Shown: positions 37,349 to 46,422 of the stretch, piece by piece
Layout of the letters: every line of letters starts with the position of its first letter
Numbering within the stretch: position 1 is the stretch's first letter
DNA from: Spirochaetaceae bacterium
GTDB lineage: Bacteria; Spirochaetota; Spirochaetia; DSM-27196; SKKC01
Assembly: GCA_007128315.1 (NCBI GenBank)
Contig: SKXQ01000012.1
Span: 1 to 55,742, forward strand
DNA length: 55,742 bases
Direction of reading: 5' to 3'
Position numbers and translations under genes: made by a program
The notes under the pieces: model-generated
Databases searched by the model: none
What the model was told of the DNA's origin: nothing
What the model saw: the letters and a program-made list of their open reading frames with translations, nothing else

Positions 37349-38281
37349 GTGTTAAAAGATTCTGTCTACTTTGACCGACGTCTCGAACCCGAAGCCGGAC
37401 GGATTCTTCATGGCGCGGGGCAGAGCCCCGAAGCGTTCCTGGAGTATCTGAAAGCCATAGGAGCCGAGTACACGCCTCTGCTGTACATGATGTACACCGG
37501 ACTGAGAGGTGACCCGAACCGTTTCAGAGCGAAACTCGCCCGTATGAACGATCTTGTCCCCCAGTCGCTTGTTCCCCAGATCGGACTTTCAATGACCACC
37601 GATGGGACTCCCGAAGAACACTACGAGCACGAAGTCGCCGAGGGCACGAAGGACGATGAACTTATCGCCTTCTGTGCAGCGCTTCGCGAGTCCGGCAGCC
37701 CGGCGTTCGTGCGCATTGGTTACGAGTTCAATGGGCGATGGAACGGATATGAACCGGAGTCCTACGTGGCTGCATTTCGCCGTATTGTGAAGACAATGCG
37801 GGCACAGGGGCTTGAAGACGCAGCGGCTGTGTGGTGTTTCGCCCCCGGCGGTGATCCTGACTACATGAAGTGGTATCCAGGGGATGATTGTGTCGACTGG
37901 TGGTCCATCGACCTGTTCTCAGTCGAGCATTTTGAGCTGCCTGAGACAGGTGCGTTCATGGCGGAGGCATACCGGAGAAGGTTTCCGGTGCTGATCGGTG
38001 AGAGTACCCCGCGTTTTGTGGGCTGTACGGACGCGGACCGTGCGATTTCCGCGTGGTTCGAGCCATACAGACGGTTCCTCGAAGCGAATCCGCATTGCAA
38101 GGGAACAGGCTACATCAACTGGAACTGGGCCTCGTATCCGATGTGGGCTGACTGGGGTGACGGGCGCATTACCGCATCAGCCGGGGTGTGTGACTGGTAC
38201 CGACGTCTTGTAACACAGGCACAGTTCATACACGCCGGAGACAGCGCTCATATTAAGGAAAGTCTTTGCCGAAATTATTGA
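37349..38281 (+). CDS. GH26-like glycoside hydrolase family protein
   Basis: This 310-residue protein looks like a TIM-barrel hydrolase of the GH26 type. FVRIGYEFNGRWNGYEPESY near residue 117 would hold the acid/base Glu of GYEFNG, and VLIGESTPRFVG near residue 215 the nucleophile Glu. WYPGDDCVDWWSIDLFS lies between them, as in the family. There is no signal peptide, so it appears cytoplasmic, unusual for a mannanase-type enzyme. The start is GTG at 37349. The substrate is unknown. Its end overlaps the candidate promoter region of the ribonucleotide reductase genes. Confidence 0.7.
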   Translation: MLKDSVYFDRRLEPEAGRILHGAGQSPEAFLEYLKAIGAEYTPLLYMMYTGLRGDPNRFRAKLARMNDLVPQSLVPQIGLSMTTDGTPEEHYEHEVAEGTKDDELIAFCAALRESGSPAFVRIGYEFNGRWNGYEPESYVAAFRRIVKTMRAQGLEDAAAVWCFAPGGDPDYMKWYPGDDCVDWWSIDLFSVEHFELPETGAFMAEAYRRRFPVLIGESTPRFVGCTDADRAISAWFEPYRRFLEANPHCKGTGYINWNWASYPMWADWGDGRITASAGVCDWYRRLVTQAQFIHAGDSAHIKESLCRNY

Positions 38282-38333
38282 CATATAGGGTCAATCAGTG
38301 TGAATGTATGGGGTATTACCCAATATATAGCGT
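38276..38333 (+). promoter_or_regulatory. NrdR-box-like site(s) upstream of the class II RNR genes
   Basis: ACCCAATATATAGCGT at 38318-38333 matches 14 of 16 positions of the NrdR box (ACACWATATATWGTGT). A weaker copy lies 42 bp upstream, at 38276-38291, roughly four helical turns away; NrdR boxes usually come in phased pairs. TTGACA at 38278-38283 could be the -35 of the nrd promoter, but no good -10 follows at 17 bp. NrdR represses RNR genes when dATP is high (family knowledge). Confidence 0.55.
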
Positions 38334-38363
38334 ATGTATCCATGAGTAGAGGGGGACGTAGTC

Positions 38364-40511
38364 ATGAGCAGTGTCAGCACGCCTAAAGAGCCGGCGGTCG
38401 TTAAAATACCTTTTCAGGACGCTTCAGTCGACATCTGGGACAAGAAATATCGCCTGAAGACCAAAGAAGGTGCGTCGATCGACAAAACCGTAGACGATAC
38501 CTACAAGCGTGTTGCCCGGGCGCTCGCTGAGGTGGAACACGAGGATCTGAGGGATCGCTGGTACGAACGCTTTCTCTGGGCTCTCCGTCATGGAGCAACC
38601 CCGGCGGGACGGATCATGTCGAATGCAGGAGCGCTTGAATACAAGCCTGCCACATCGACTATCAACTGTACGGTGTCGGGAACCATCGGGGACTCGATGA
38701 ACGACATCCTGTCGAAGGTTCACGAGGCCGGACTGACCCTCAAAGCCGGTTGTGGCATAGGATACGACTTTTCGACCCTGCGACCTCGCGGGGCCTATGT
38801 GTCCGGTGCGGGAGCGCACACCTCCGGGCCGCTTTCATTCATGGATATCTACGACCGCATGTGCTTTACCATTTCCTCTGCGGGCGGCAGACGTGGCGCG
38901 CAGATGGGCACCTTCGACGTTGGACATCCCGATGTAATGGAGTTCATTCGTGCCAAGCGTGAGGACGGTCGTCTTCGTCAGTTTAACCTGTCGCTGCTAA
39001 TCACACACGCCTTTATCGAAGCGGTAAAAAACGACGTGGACTGGCCGCTCGCCTTTCCCATGACGGAGCGTGAGGCGAGGGAAGACGGAATAGACCTCAA
39101 TGATGTGTCAAAGGTTATCTGGCGCGAGTGGCCGGAGGCCGGAGGCTATCTCAAAAACGAAGAAGATCTGGTCGCCTGTCGGGTATACAAGACGATTCGG
39201 GCTCGTAGTCTGTGGAATCTCATAATGCGCTCGACCTACGACTACGCCGAACCGGGTTTCGTTCTCATCGATGAAGTAAACGAAAAAAACAACAACTGGT
39301 TCTGTGAGAAGATTCGGGCAACCAATCCCTGCGGTGAGCAGCCACTTCCGCCGTACGGCGCCTGCCTTCTCGGTTCGGTAAACCTGACCATGTTTGTTCG
39401 CAAGCCCTTCACAAAAGACGCAGAGTTCGACTGGAGTACCTACCGGGAGGTCGTAAAGGTCTTTACCCGCATGCTCGATAACGTCGTTGAGATCAACGGC
39501 CTTCCCCTGTCCGAGCAACGTCGGGAAATCGAGCGGAAGCGCCGGCACGGCATGGGTTTTCTCGGGCTCGGCAGTACCATGACCATGCTCTGCATGAAAT
39601 ATGGCTCAGCCGAATCGGTTGCATTTACTGATCAGGTATCGCGTGAACTCGCCGTCGCAGGCTGGGAGGCCGGTCTTGAACTGGCTGAGGAGAAAGGGCC
39701 TGCGCCGATAATGGATGAGCTGTTCGAGATTACACCAGAACTGCTTCGCAAGCGCCCCGAGCTTTCGCGGGACGGTTACAAGACAGGGGACAACGTTGCA
39801 GGCAAAGTGCTCCTCGCCCGCTACAGCCGCTACATGCAACGCATCGCAACGGTGGAGCCGGACCTCATCGAGAAAATCGCCGAGAAAGGCGCACGGTTTA
39901 CCCATCATTCGTCCATTGCCCCGACCGGGACCATTTCGCTTTCACTGGGCAATAACGCTGCCAACGGCATTGAGCCGAGCTTCGCGCATCATTACTTTCG
40001 AAACGTAATACGCGAAGGGAAGAAGTCCAAGGAACAGGTAGATGTGTTCTCGTTCGAGCTCCTCGCCTATCGGGAACTGGTCGACCCGGAGGCCTCGGTA
40101 GAAGCCCAGGAAGGCGAACACGCACTCCCCGACTACTTTATCACCGCCGACAGTGTTACGCCGAAGCAGCATGTGGACATACAGGCGGCCGCCCAGACCT
40201 GGATAGACTCATCGATCTCGAAGACTGCGAATGTTCCGACGGACTTTCCCTACGATGACTTTCAGGACATTTACATGTACGCCTACGAGCAGGGGCTGAA
40301 GGGCTGCACAACCTTTCGATTTAACCCGGAAGTGTTTCAGGGGGTTCTCGTACGCGAAACAGACCTCAAAAACACAACGTACGAGTTCGTGCTCCAGGAT
40401 GGGACGATTGTCGAAGCCCGCGGAGACGAAGAGATCGAGTACGACGGTGAAGTGCATAATGCCGCGAACCTGTATGATGCGCTGAAAGAAGGCTACTACG
40501 GTCGTTTTTAA
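38364..40511 (+). CDS. nrdJ: Adenosylcobalamin-dependent (class II) ribonucleotide reductase, catalytic subunit
   Basis: NrdJ reduces ribonucleotides to deoxyribonucleotides using a B12-derived radical, with or without oxygen. The 715-residue protein contains TSTINCTVSGT near residue 95 (first redox Cys), GCGIGYDFSTLRPRGA near residue 130, and the active-site loop NPCGEQPLPPYGACLLGS near residue 323 (Asn-x-Cys-x-Glu). KGCTTFRFNPE lies near the end. The C-terminal TSCPD region and Cys-rich tail of single-chain NrdJ are missing here; they are encoded by the next gene, 26 bp downstream. A G-rich ribosome-binding site (GGGGG) precedes the ATG. Confidence 0.93.
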   Translation: MSSVSTPKEPAVVKIPFQDASVDIWDKKYRLKTKEGASIDKTVDDTYKRVARALAEVEHEDLRDRWYERFLWALRHGATPAGRIMSNAGALEYKPATSTINCTVSGTIGDSMNDILSKVHEAGLTLKAGCGIGYDFSTLRPRGAYVSGAGAHTSGPLSFMDIYDRMCFTISSAGGRRGAQMGTFDVGHPDVMEFIRAKREDGRLRQFNLSLLITHAFIEAVKNDVDWPLAFPMTEREAREDGIDLNDVSKVIWREWPEAGGYLKNEEDLVACRVYKTIRARSLWNLIMRSTYDYAEPGFVLIDEVNEKNNNWFCEKIRATNPCGEQPLPPYGACLLGSVNLTMFVRKPFTKDAEFDWSTYREVVKVFTRMLDNVVEINGLPLSEQRREIERKRRHGMGFLGLGSTMTMLCMKYGSAESVAFTDQVSRELAVAGWEAGLELAEEKGPAPIMDELFEITPELLRKRPELSRDGYKTGDNVAGKVLLARYSRYMQRIATVEPDLIEKIAEKGARFTHHSSIAPTGTISLSLGNNAANGIEPSFAHHYFRNVIREGKKSKEQVDVFSFELLAYRELVDPEASVEAQEGEHALPDYFITADSVTPKQHVDIQAAAQTWIDSSISKTANVPTDFPYDDFQDIYMYAYEQGLKGCTTFRFNPEVFQGVLVRETDLKNTTYEFVLQDGTIVEARGDEEIEYDGEVHNAANLYDALKEGYYGRF

Positions 40512-40537
40512 CGGCACTACAAGAAAGGGATTAAGAC

Positions 40538-41368
40538 ATGGCACGACGAATTGAAGGTGAGATCGTAGACTACCGCGTCCGCAAAGGTGTGACGCCGACG
40601 GAACCGGCTGAGGCCGCTCCAGCCGAAGCACAGTCGGCCCCGCCCGCTGTTGATGATTCGAGGAGCGAAATCATAGCGATGCACGAGGCGCTCGAGCGAC
40701 CGTACGCGCTTCTCGGCTCGACCTATAAGGTCAAAACGCCGGTTTCCGATCACGCAATGTACATAACGATTAACGATATTGTGTTGAATGAGGGAACCGA
40801 GAATCAGGTTCGACGCCCGTTTGAGATTTTCATCAACTCCAAGAATCTTGACCACTTTCAGTGGATCGTCGCGCTCACCCGTATTATCTCGGCTGTGTTT
40901 CGCAAGGGTGGCGACGTGGAGTTTCTCGTTGAAGAACTCAAGGCTGTGTTTGACCCTCGCGGTGGATACTGGAAAACTGGTGGTAAGTTCATGCCGTCAC
41001 TCATCGCCGAAATCGGAGAAGTTATCGAAGAGCATCTTGTCAAGATCGGGATGATAGAACCCAAAGGCCTCAGCGAGCATCAGAAACAGCTTCTTGCGGA
41101 AAAGCGTGCTGAATACGAGGCAGCGAACGCCCAGGGCGATCTGTTCGTCCAGGCATCAGGCGAGGATGGACCGTCGGTGACCGCCGTACCACCGGCGAGC
41201 CGGACCGCACAGCCGAATGGCCGGGATGAATCCGAAAAAAAAAACGGTAACACCGGGGGCTCGTTTCCCGTGGGGGCCCAACTCTGTCCCAAGTGCAGTA
41301 CCGCCGCAGTTGTCATAATGGACGGATGCAGGACCTGTTTGAACTGCGGCGACTCAAAATGCGGCTGA
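40538..41368 (+). CDS. Class II ribonucleotide reductase C-terminal subunit (TSCPD domain plus Cys-rich tail)
   Basis: This 276-residue protein corresponds to the C-terminal part of single-chain NrdJ. A TSCPD-like domain spans about residues 60-175 (MYITINDIVLNEGTENQVRR, then IVALTRIISAVFRKGGDVEF). After an acidic and Ser-rich linker it ends with CPKCSTAAVVIMDGCRTCLN and a final CGDSKCG. The six tail Cys look like a zinc site plus the shuttle Cys pair that re-reduces the active site. It is 26 bp downstream of nrdJ, so the two were probably once one gene or are an ancient split. Confidence 0.85.
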   Translation: MARRIEGEIVDYRVRKGVTPTEPAEAAPAEAQSAPPAVDDSRSEIIAMHEALERPYALLGSTYKVKTPVSDHAMYITINDIVLNEGTENQVRRPFEIFINSKNLDHFQWIVALTRIISAVFRKGGDVEFLVEELKAVFDPRGGYWKTGGKFMPSLIAEIGEVIEEHLVKIGMIEPKGLSEHQKQLLAEKRAEYEAANAQGDLFVQASGEDGPSVTAVPPASRTAQPNGRDESEKKNGNTGGSFPVGAQLCPKCSTAAVVIMDGCRTCLNCGDSKCG

Positions 41369-41373
41369 ACTGG

Positions 41374-41409
41374 CAGGCGCGGGCCTCAAGGTGGCTGGCC
41401 CGCGTCCTG
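41374..41409. terminator. GC-rich hairpin between convergent genes
   Basis: CAGGCGCGGGCC (41374-41385) pairs with GGCCCGCGTCCTG (41397-41409), with one bulge and an 11-nt loop, between the ends of the RNR and hydrolase genes. There is no T-run, so it may act as a two-way terminator or as an mRNA 3' end stabiliser. Confidence 0.5.
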
Positions 41410-41425
41410 TCAGTCGGTCCTTCGC

Positions 41426-42526
41426 CTAGTCAAGGACGAAGCCGACGATCTCAGCAAGTACGGTACCGTTGATTGCATCCGCTTCAGTAAAGACACTGTG
41501 CCGGATGTCTTCGATCTCGATGACGCGAATGTCCGCGAAAAACCGTCTCAGGAACTCCTCGTTGTAGTCGTTCGCGACGACAGTATCATCTCCTGCAAGA
41601 ATGAGCAGGAGGGGGATATCGCGCTCCGAAATCCGTCGTCGCGATTCTTCCCAGGTAAGGTAGGCCTGGAACCATTCCAGGTCTGTGTGGCGTATTTTGA
41701 GGGTATCGTGCTCTTCGGCAAACTCTATGTAGGCGCCGTTTGTTGTGCTTCCTGATATGCGGTCCGGTAGCTGGTCGACAATCTGGCCCACAATGTCGGC
41801 TCCTGCCTCGAGAACAGGAAACGCGAATACCCGGATCAGCGGAGCCGCGAAGACCATGCGGGTAAAGCGATCCTCGAACTGCTCGGAATGCTCCAGCAGC
41901 GCGCTCGCGCCGGTGCTGTGCGCGATTCCTGTCAATCCGGACAGTCTGTCCGGACCGAGTATTCCGATTCGCTCTACTGCCTCAATTGTCCGTTCTATGG
42001 CCTGAGCGTACTGTTCGAAGTTGTCTATGTAGCCCCGGCGTCCGCTGGAGAGGCCGTGGCCGGGAAGGTCCATGGTTATGACGGTGATGCCTGCATCGAG
42101 GAGCGCTTCAATCGCGTATCGGTTGGTCGCGGTATGGTCAAGGTATCCGTGGATAAAGAATGCGATTTGCGCATCCGAGTCGCTGTTTTCGACGGATCGG
42201 AGAACCTGTACGAAGACAGTATCGTCGGGACCGGTTCGTACCGACCCCGCACCGAGGGTTTCTGAATCGAGCGCGAACTGCCAGTGTCGGCGGTATGCTT
42301 CGTAGTCCAATCGCGCGGCGGCCGTCCACTCGTTACCGAGCTCGGGGATACTGCCGCGCAGTCGTTCGGTAGTGTCCCGGGTAAATCCGGACTCTGCCGC
42401 ATCGTCGCGGACGCGCTCGAAAGGCAGTTCATCTGCGCTTTCCGTATGTGCACACATTACGAAGCCTCCAGCGAGAATGCTGCATACCATAAGCCGCAGT
42501 ATCCTTTGTGTTCCCGTACCACGCAT
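41426..42526 (-). CDS. Alpha/beta hydrolase, predicted lipoprotein
   Basis: I start at ATG 42526 (MRGTGTQRILRLMVCSILAG), with AAGGA eight bases upstream; the frame is open 18 residues more. A Cys in GGFVMCAH near residue 25 suggests a lipoprotein. The hydrolase fold shows HGYLDHTATN near residue 125, DLPGHGLSSGRRG near residue 155, and the nucleophile in TGIAHSTGAS near residue 200. The acid Asp is probably in LLILAGDDTVV and the His in DIRHSVFTE. It resembles monoacylglycerol-lipase-like enzymes; the substrate is unknown. It diverges from an AraC regulator 68 bp away, a possible controller. Confidence 0.82.
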   Translation of the reverse strand: MRGTGTQRILRLMVCSILAGGFVMCAHTESADELPFERVRDDAAESGFTRDTTERLRGSIPELGNEWTAAARLDYEAYRRHWQFALDSETLGAGSVRTGPDDTVFVQVLRSVENSDSDAQIAFFIHGYLDHTATNRYAIEALLDAGITVITMDLPGHGLSSGRRGYIDNFEQYAQAIERTIEAVERIGILGPDRLSGLTGIAHSTGASALLEHSEQFEDRFTRMVFAAPLIRVFAFPVLEAGADIVGQIVDQLPDRISGSTTNGAYIEFAEEHDTLKIRHTDLEWFQAYLTWEESRRRISERDIPLLLILAGDDTVVANDYNEEFLRRFFADIRVIEIEDIRHSVFTEADAINGTVLAEIVGFVLD

Positions 42527-42594
42527 TTCCATTTCCTTCTTTACCCGATTAGTCTTGACACGTCCACGCTTCATTTTCAAGCTGTTCAGGACCT

Positions 42595-43425
42595 ATGGTG
42601 CACTACCTCGGCTCCGGAATCAGGGATTACTCGACGCGCCCGCTCATGCCGTACGCACGACCATACTGGGAGTTTCAGGCAATTCTGTCAGGATCGGCGT
42701 CCCCTCTTTTTCTTGAGGAAACGGCTCGCGCCGCCTCACCCCGCTTGTGGGTCTTTCCTCCCGTTCTCGTTCACGGGTGGCACTCGTTACAGGAGGCACC
42801 CTGCGAAGTAGCGGTGTTTCACGTTGATTCTGTTCCCGGCCTCATGCAGCAAGTCTGTCGGAACGAACGCTACGTACACGTTGCTCTCGATGATAACGAG
42901 TGTGTCGCGATACGCGCTGCGTGCGCGACGCTCATCGAGGCCCTGGAGTCACGCGACCGGCTGGTCGCTCTCGAGGTCGACGAGGTGGTTGCACGGCTTT
43001 GCAGGATTGTCCTGCGCGGAAATGAGGATCTGATCCCGGAACGCAACGAGAAGGACAGCACGGCAACCCGTGTTGTCGAGCAGGGCTTCGCGTTCTACGC
43101 CGAGCACATGAACGAAGGGATAGGCGGGCTGGATATCGCGGCCCATTGCGGATACTCGGTCGCCCACTTTCGCCGTCTGGTTGAACGGGTAAGGGGAGAG
43201 TCGCCGCGTACGGTCATGGGCGCAATGCGCATGGAGCGCGCACGACATCTACTTTCAATGAGCACTATACCGGTATCCCGGATAGCCGAAGCCTGCGGAT
43301 ACGCCGAAATCGCCTCGTTCAGCCGTGCGTTTACCTCCGCGCACGGAACCTCACCGCTCAGCTGGCGTGAGCGGTGGCCTGATGTCCGGCAGAAGGCTCG
43401 TATCAGCCCCCGACCCGCGTCCTGA
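42595..43425 (+). CDS. AraC-family transcriptional regulator
   Basis: This 276-residue protein has a C-terminal double helix-turn-helix of the AraC type. GLDIAAHCGYSVAHFRRLV is the first and ARHLLSMSTIPVSRIAEACGYAEIAS, about 40 residues later, the second (the latter spans about residues 222-247). It ends in FSRAFTSAHGTSPLSWRER. The N-terminal part contains a cupin-like stretch (RLWVFPPVLVHGWHSL) that may bind a ligand. AGGA lies just before the ATG. It is divergent from the hydrolase gene and convergent with, and overlapping by 23 bp, the Gfo/Idh/MocA gene. Target unknown. Confidence 0.88.
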   Translation: MVHYLGSGIRDYSTRPLMPYARPYWEFQAILSGSASPLFLEETARAASPRLWVFPPVLVHGWHSLQEAPCEVAVFHVDSVPGLMQQVCRNERYVHVALDDNECVAIRAACATLIEALESRDRLVALEVDEVVARLCRIVLRGNEDLIPERNEKDSTATRVVEQGFAFYAEHMNEGIGGLDIAAHCGYSVAHFRRLVERVRGESPRTVMGAMRMERARHLLSMSTIPVSRIAEACGYAEIASFSRAFTSAHGTSPLSWRERWPDVRQKARISPRPAS

Positions 43426-44740
43426 GGTCGTTTACGTCTATCTTTCGGCCTTCGGCCATCGAAAGGTTTGCGGCAATTCCTGTAAGGATTGAATCTGTTC
43501 CAGACCGGTGATCCGCGGCGCGGCCGAGAGGGTCGTCGTCCGAACCGACAAATACGTCGGCCAGTAATCGGATGTCGCCACCTCCGTGCCCGCTTTCGTC
43601 CGACTCGTCGAGTTTGATGTGTTCAGGTGCCTGCCAGTGACGATGTAGAATCAGTTCGGCCGGGACATCCGCGTCGTGTTTTTCGCTACCAAGCGAATAC
43701 TCTCCGTGTATGTCCGAAGCTGAGGTGGAGATGTAGGATACTTCGGTCACATTGTACTCAAGACGACCTCTGGTGCCGTTGAACGCGATCCTGAAACCTT
43801 CCCAGGGTGAATAGGCGGTAAGGTGATAGCTCATGGTCGCGCCGCTGTTGTAGCGCACGAGGACACTCATATCATCCTCTATGGAGATACCGTCCGAAAA
43901 AACACTTTGATCGCGACGGTACCCATCCTCGCTTTCAGCCTCAAGGTAGGTACGGCGCAGTTTTTCGTTCACGTTCATGTGCAGCGCAAAGGGATCGCGT
44001 TGTGCGGTGGGATTGCCCGTGGAGCGATCGTAAAACTCTGTTACTCCGCGTTCCTCAGCGTTCTCCCGCCCGTAAAACACCAGGTCTCCGAACGCATAGA
44101 CATCCTTCGGGCTCGAATCAAGCCACCAGTTTACCAGATCAAAGTGATGGGTTGCCTTGTGTACCATCAGGCCGCCGGAGTTTCGCTTGTCACGGTGCCA
44201 TCGGCGAAAATAGTCCGCACCGTGACTCGTGTCAAGAAGCCACTCGAAGTGCACGCTCTTTATGTCACCGATTACACCCGACATAAGCACTTCCTTGACC
44301 CGGGCGTTGCGCGGTGCGTAGCGGTAGTTGAACGTCACGGTGAGGCGCCTGCCCGTTCTGCAAATCGCCTCGTTTATAGCCGCACATTTATCGGCGTCGA
44401 TTGTCATGGGCTTCTCGGTTATTGCATCACAACCCGCGTTCATTGCCCGAATTATGTAGGTGTGATGAGTCCGATCGATGGACGTGACGATAACCGTGTC
44501 GACGCGTTCGCGTGAAATCATGGTTTCGAAGTCACGAGGCAGATAGGCCGGTACCGGGTGGTACCCGAACTCTTTCTCGAGCTCCTCGTTTGCATAATCA
44601 AGCCTGACTGAGTTCAGGTCGCACAAAGCAACAAGTTCTCCATGCGCTGCGTGGCTTGTTGCGAGTGCCTTCAAATACATCTTGCTTCTGCCGCCCGTGC
44701 CGACGACTGCATACCGTTTGCGTGTACTCATGTGCGACAT
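43403..44740 (-). CDS. Gfo/Idh/MocA family NAD(P)-dependent oxidoreductase
   Basis: This 445-residue enzyme has an N-terminal Rossmann fold starting RYAVVGTGGRSKMYLKAL, with VALCDLNSVRLDYAN as the second strand. The EKPMTIDADKCAAINEA segment near residue 108 holds the family Lys of EKP. The C-terminal domain contains HKATHHFDLVNWWLD, as in sugar and inositol dehydrogenase relatives. The substrate is unknown; a sugar acid or similar polyol is typical. AAAGGA precedes the ATG at 44740. It overlaps the AraC gene tail by 23 bp. Confidence 0.9.
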   Translation of the reverse strand: MSHMSTRKRYAVVGTGGRSKMYLKALATSHAAHGELVALCDLNSVRLDYANEELEKEFGYHPVPAYLPRDFETMISRERVDTVIVTSIDRTHHTYIIRAMNAGCDAITEKPMTIDADKCAAINEAICRTGRRLTVTFNYRYAPRNARVKEVLMSGVIGDIKSVHFEWLLDTSHGADYFRRWHRDKRNSGGLMVHKATHHFDLVNWWLDSSPKDVYAFGDLVFYGRENAEERGVTEFYDRSTGNPTAQRDPFALHMNVNEKLRRTYLEAESEDGYRRDQSVFSDGISIEDDMSVLVRYNSGATMSYHLTAYSPWEGFRIAFNGTRGRLEYNVTEVSYISTSASDIHGEYSLGSEKHDADVPAELILHRHWQAPEHIKLDESDESGHGGGDIRLLADVFVGSDDDPLGRAADHRSGTDSILTGIAANLSMAEGRKIDVNDLRTRVGG

Positions 44741-44827
44741 GGTAGCAGGGTCCTTTCGGAAAACGAATGTCAGAACCGTATTGATTTATTGATATTTTCG
44801 CTCATAGTAATGAAACCGGCCGCTGCT

Positions 44828-45571
44828 TCAGAGGCGACCGGCTTCGATGATGCGCTGGAGAAACTGGCGGGTCCGGGGATTCTCGGGGGCGGAAAAGAGC
44901 TTGTTCGGCGGTGCTTCTTCGAGTATCCGTCCACCTTCGAGAAAGCAGACGCGGTCGGCGACATCCCTGGCGAACCCCATCTCATGGGTGACAATGATCA
45001 TCGTCATACCCTGTGTCTTCAGGTCCCGGATAATTCTTAAAACACCACCGATCAGTTCAGGATCGAGTGCGGCGGTGACCTCGTCGAGCATCAGGACGTC
45101 AGGCTGTGTTGCAAGCGCGCGTACGATTGCGACACGCTGCTGCTGTCCGCCCGAGAGCTGCTCCGGATAGCTCTTCTCGTATCCCTGCATACCGAACAGG
45201 TCGAGAAGTCTGTACGCGCGCTCCTCGCTTTCCTGCCTGCTGACACCGTGCACCTTGCGGGGGGCGAGGGTGATGTTATTCAGCACGTTTATGTGCGGGA
45301 ACAGATTGTATGCCTGAAAGACGATTCCGACCCGCTTGTGCAGCTCGTTGTTGTTGAACTGCTCACTGAATATTGATACACCGTCAATGCTGATATCGCC
45401 GTGGTCGAAGGGCACGAGTTTGTTCACACAGCGAAGCAGGGTCGATTTACCCGACCCGGAAGCGCCGATCAGACAGACGACTTCGTGTTCGCGGACAGCG
45501 AGGCTTACTTCATCGAGGACAAGGTTGTTTCCGTAATACTTCGTTACCGATGAGATTTCTACACGATTCAT
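44828..45571 (-). CDS. Polar amino-acid ABC transporter ATP-binding protein
   Basis: This 247-residue ATPase has Walker A GASGSGKSTLLRC near residue 36, VFQAYNLFPHINVL (Q-loop), LSGGQQQRVAIVRALA, Walker B VLMLDEVTAALD and EMGFARDVADRV, which is diagnostic of the GlnQ/HisP subfamily. It starts 2 bp after the permease stop. Confidence 0.95.
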   Translation of the reverse strand: MNRVEISSVTKYYGNNLVLDEVSLAVREHEVVCLIGASGSGKSTLLRCVNKLVPFDHGDISIDGVSIFSEQFNNNELHKRVGIVFQAYNLFPHINVLNNITLAPRKVHGVSRQESEERAYRLLDLFGMQGYEKSYPEQLSGGQQQRVAIVRALATQPDVLMLDEVTAALDPELIGGVLRIIRDLKTQGMTMIIVTHEMGFARDVADRVCFLEGGRILEEAPPNKLFSAPENPRTRQFLQRIIEAGRL

Positions 45572-45573
45572 GA

Positions 45574-46422
45574 TTATACGGTCCTCTGAAGCCGGCGTTC
45601 CTGATCTTTACGGGCGACATAATCGGTAATGCGTGCCATAGGTATGGTCGCAAGGAGGAATAGTATCGCAGCGGCAATCAGAGACGAGTAGTTGAAGGTC
45701 CGGGCGGTATAGATCTGGGCTTCCCTGACTGCGTCCCGGACACCGATGACGCTCAACAGGGCAACATCCTTCTGAAGCGCTACCGCAAGGTTCAGGAGGG
45801 CGGGCAGAACATTACGGACTGCCTGCGGTATAATGGCGTAGTACAGCGTCTGCCACTGGGATAATCCGAGTGCTTTTGCTGCGGCACGCTGGCCGTCATG
45901 AACTGCTTCCATGCCGGAGCGGTAGACTTCTGCAGCGTATGCGGAGTAGCCGAGAACCATAGCCACTGAACCCCAGAACAGACTGCTTCGCGGGAGCCCC
46001 GGTATCTGGAGTGCCGGAACGCCGAAGCCGAACAGAAGTACAAGAAGCAGCGACGGTATTCCGCGAAGAAGATCAATATAAACGATTGAAAACACTTTCA
46101 GCGGTGCGAGAATGGGCCCGTTGAGCGATCTGAACACTGCCAGTACCAGCGCCCACACACCAATTGCCACGAGCGCTATGGCCCATACCATCATGTTTAT
46201 GCCGAATCCCCGCAGCACGTTCGGGAACGCCGCCATGATCGCGTCGGGGTTGAAGAACTGGAACCGTATTCTCGGCCATTGCTCTGCACTCGTTACCAGA
46301 AAGGCTATGGTCCCGAAAAATACCGTTACACTGAAAATGCTGATGAGAGCGGGGACGACCCGCTCTTTCAAGGTTGGAGTGCGGCGTGCCGGCGGTGCCG
46401 GCACGCGTGCGTCTGAACTCAC
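45574..46422 (-). CDS. Polar amino-acid ABC transporter permease
   Basis: This 282-residue permease has five or six helices. It carries the HisMQ-type segment DLLRGIPSLLLVLLFGFG near residue 117 and the EAA loop AAKALGLSQWQTLYYAIIPQ near residue 183. The start is GTG at 46422, whose last bases overlap the TGA of the binding-protein gene (GTGA). It is one transmembrane half of the importer; only one permease gene is present, so it may act as a homodimer. Confidence 0.93.
   Translation of the reverse strand: MSSDARVPAPPARRTPTLKERVVPALISIFSVTVFFGTIAFLVTSAEQWPRIRFQFFNPDAIMAAFPNVLRGFGINMMVWAIALVAIGVWALVLAVFRSLNGPILAPLKVFSIVYIDLLRGIPSLLLVLLFGFGVPALQIPGLPRSSLFWGSVAMVLGYSAYAAEVYRSGMEAVHDGQRAAAKALGLSQWQTLYYAIIPQAVRNVLPALLNLAVALQKDVALLSVIGVRDAVREAQIYTARTFNYSSLIAAAILFLLATIPMARITDYVARKDQERRLQRTV

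Noticed and set aside
38282-38363. Possible B12 riboswitch upstream of nrdJ
   Set aside because: The 82-bp gap is too short for a cobalamin riboswitch, and no B12-box-like sequence is seen.
42815-42830. Half parS-like sequence in the AraC gene (TGTTTCACGT)
   Set aside because: Only one half-site matches; the second half diverges.
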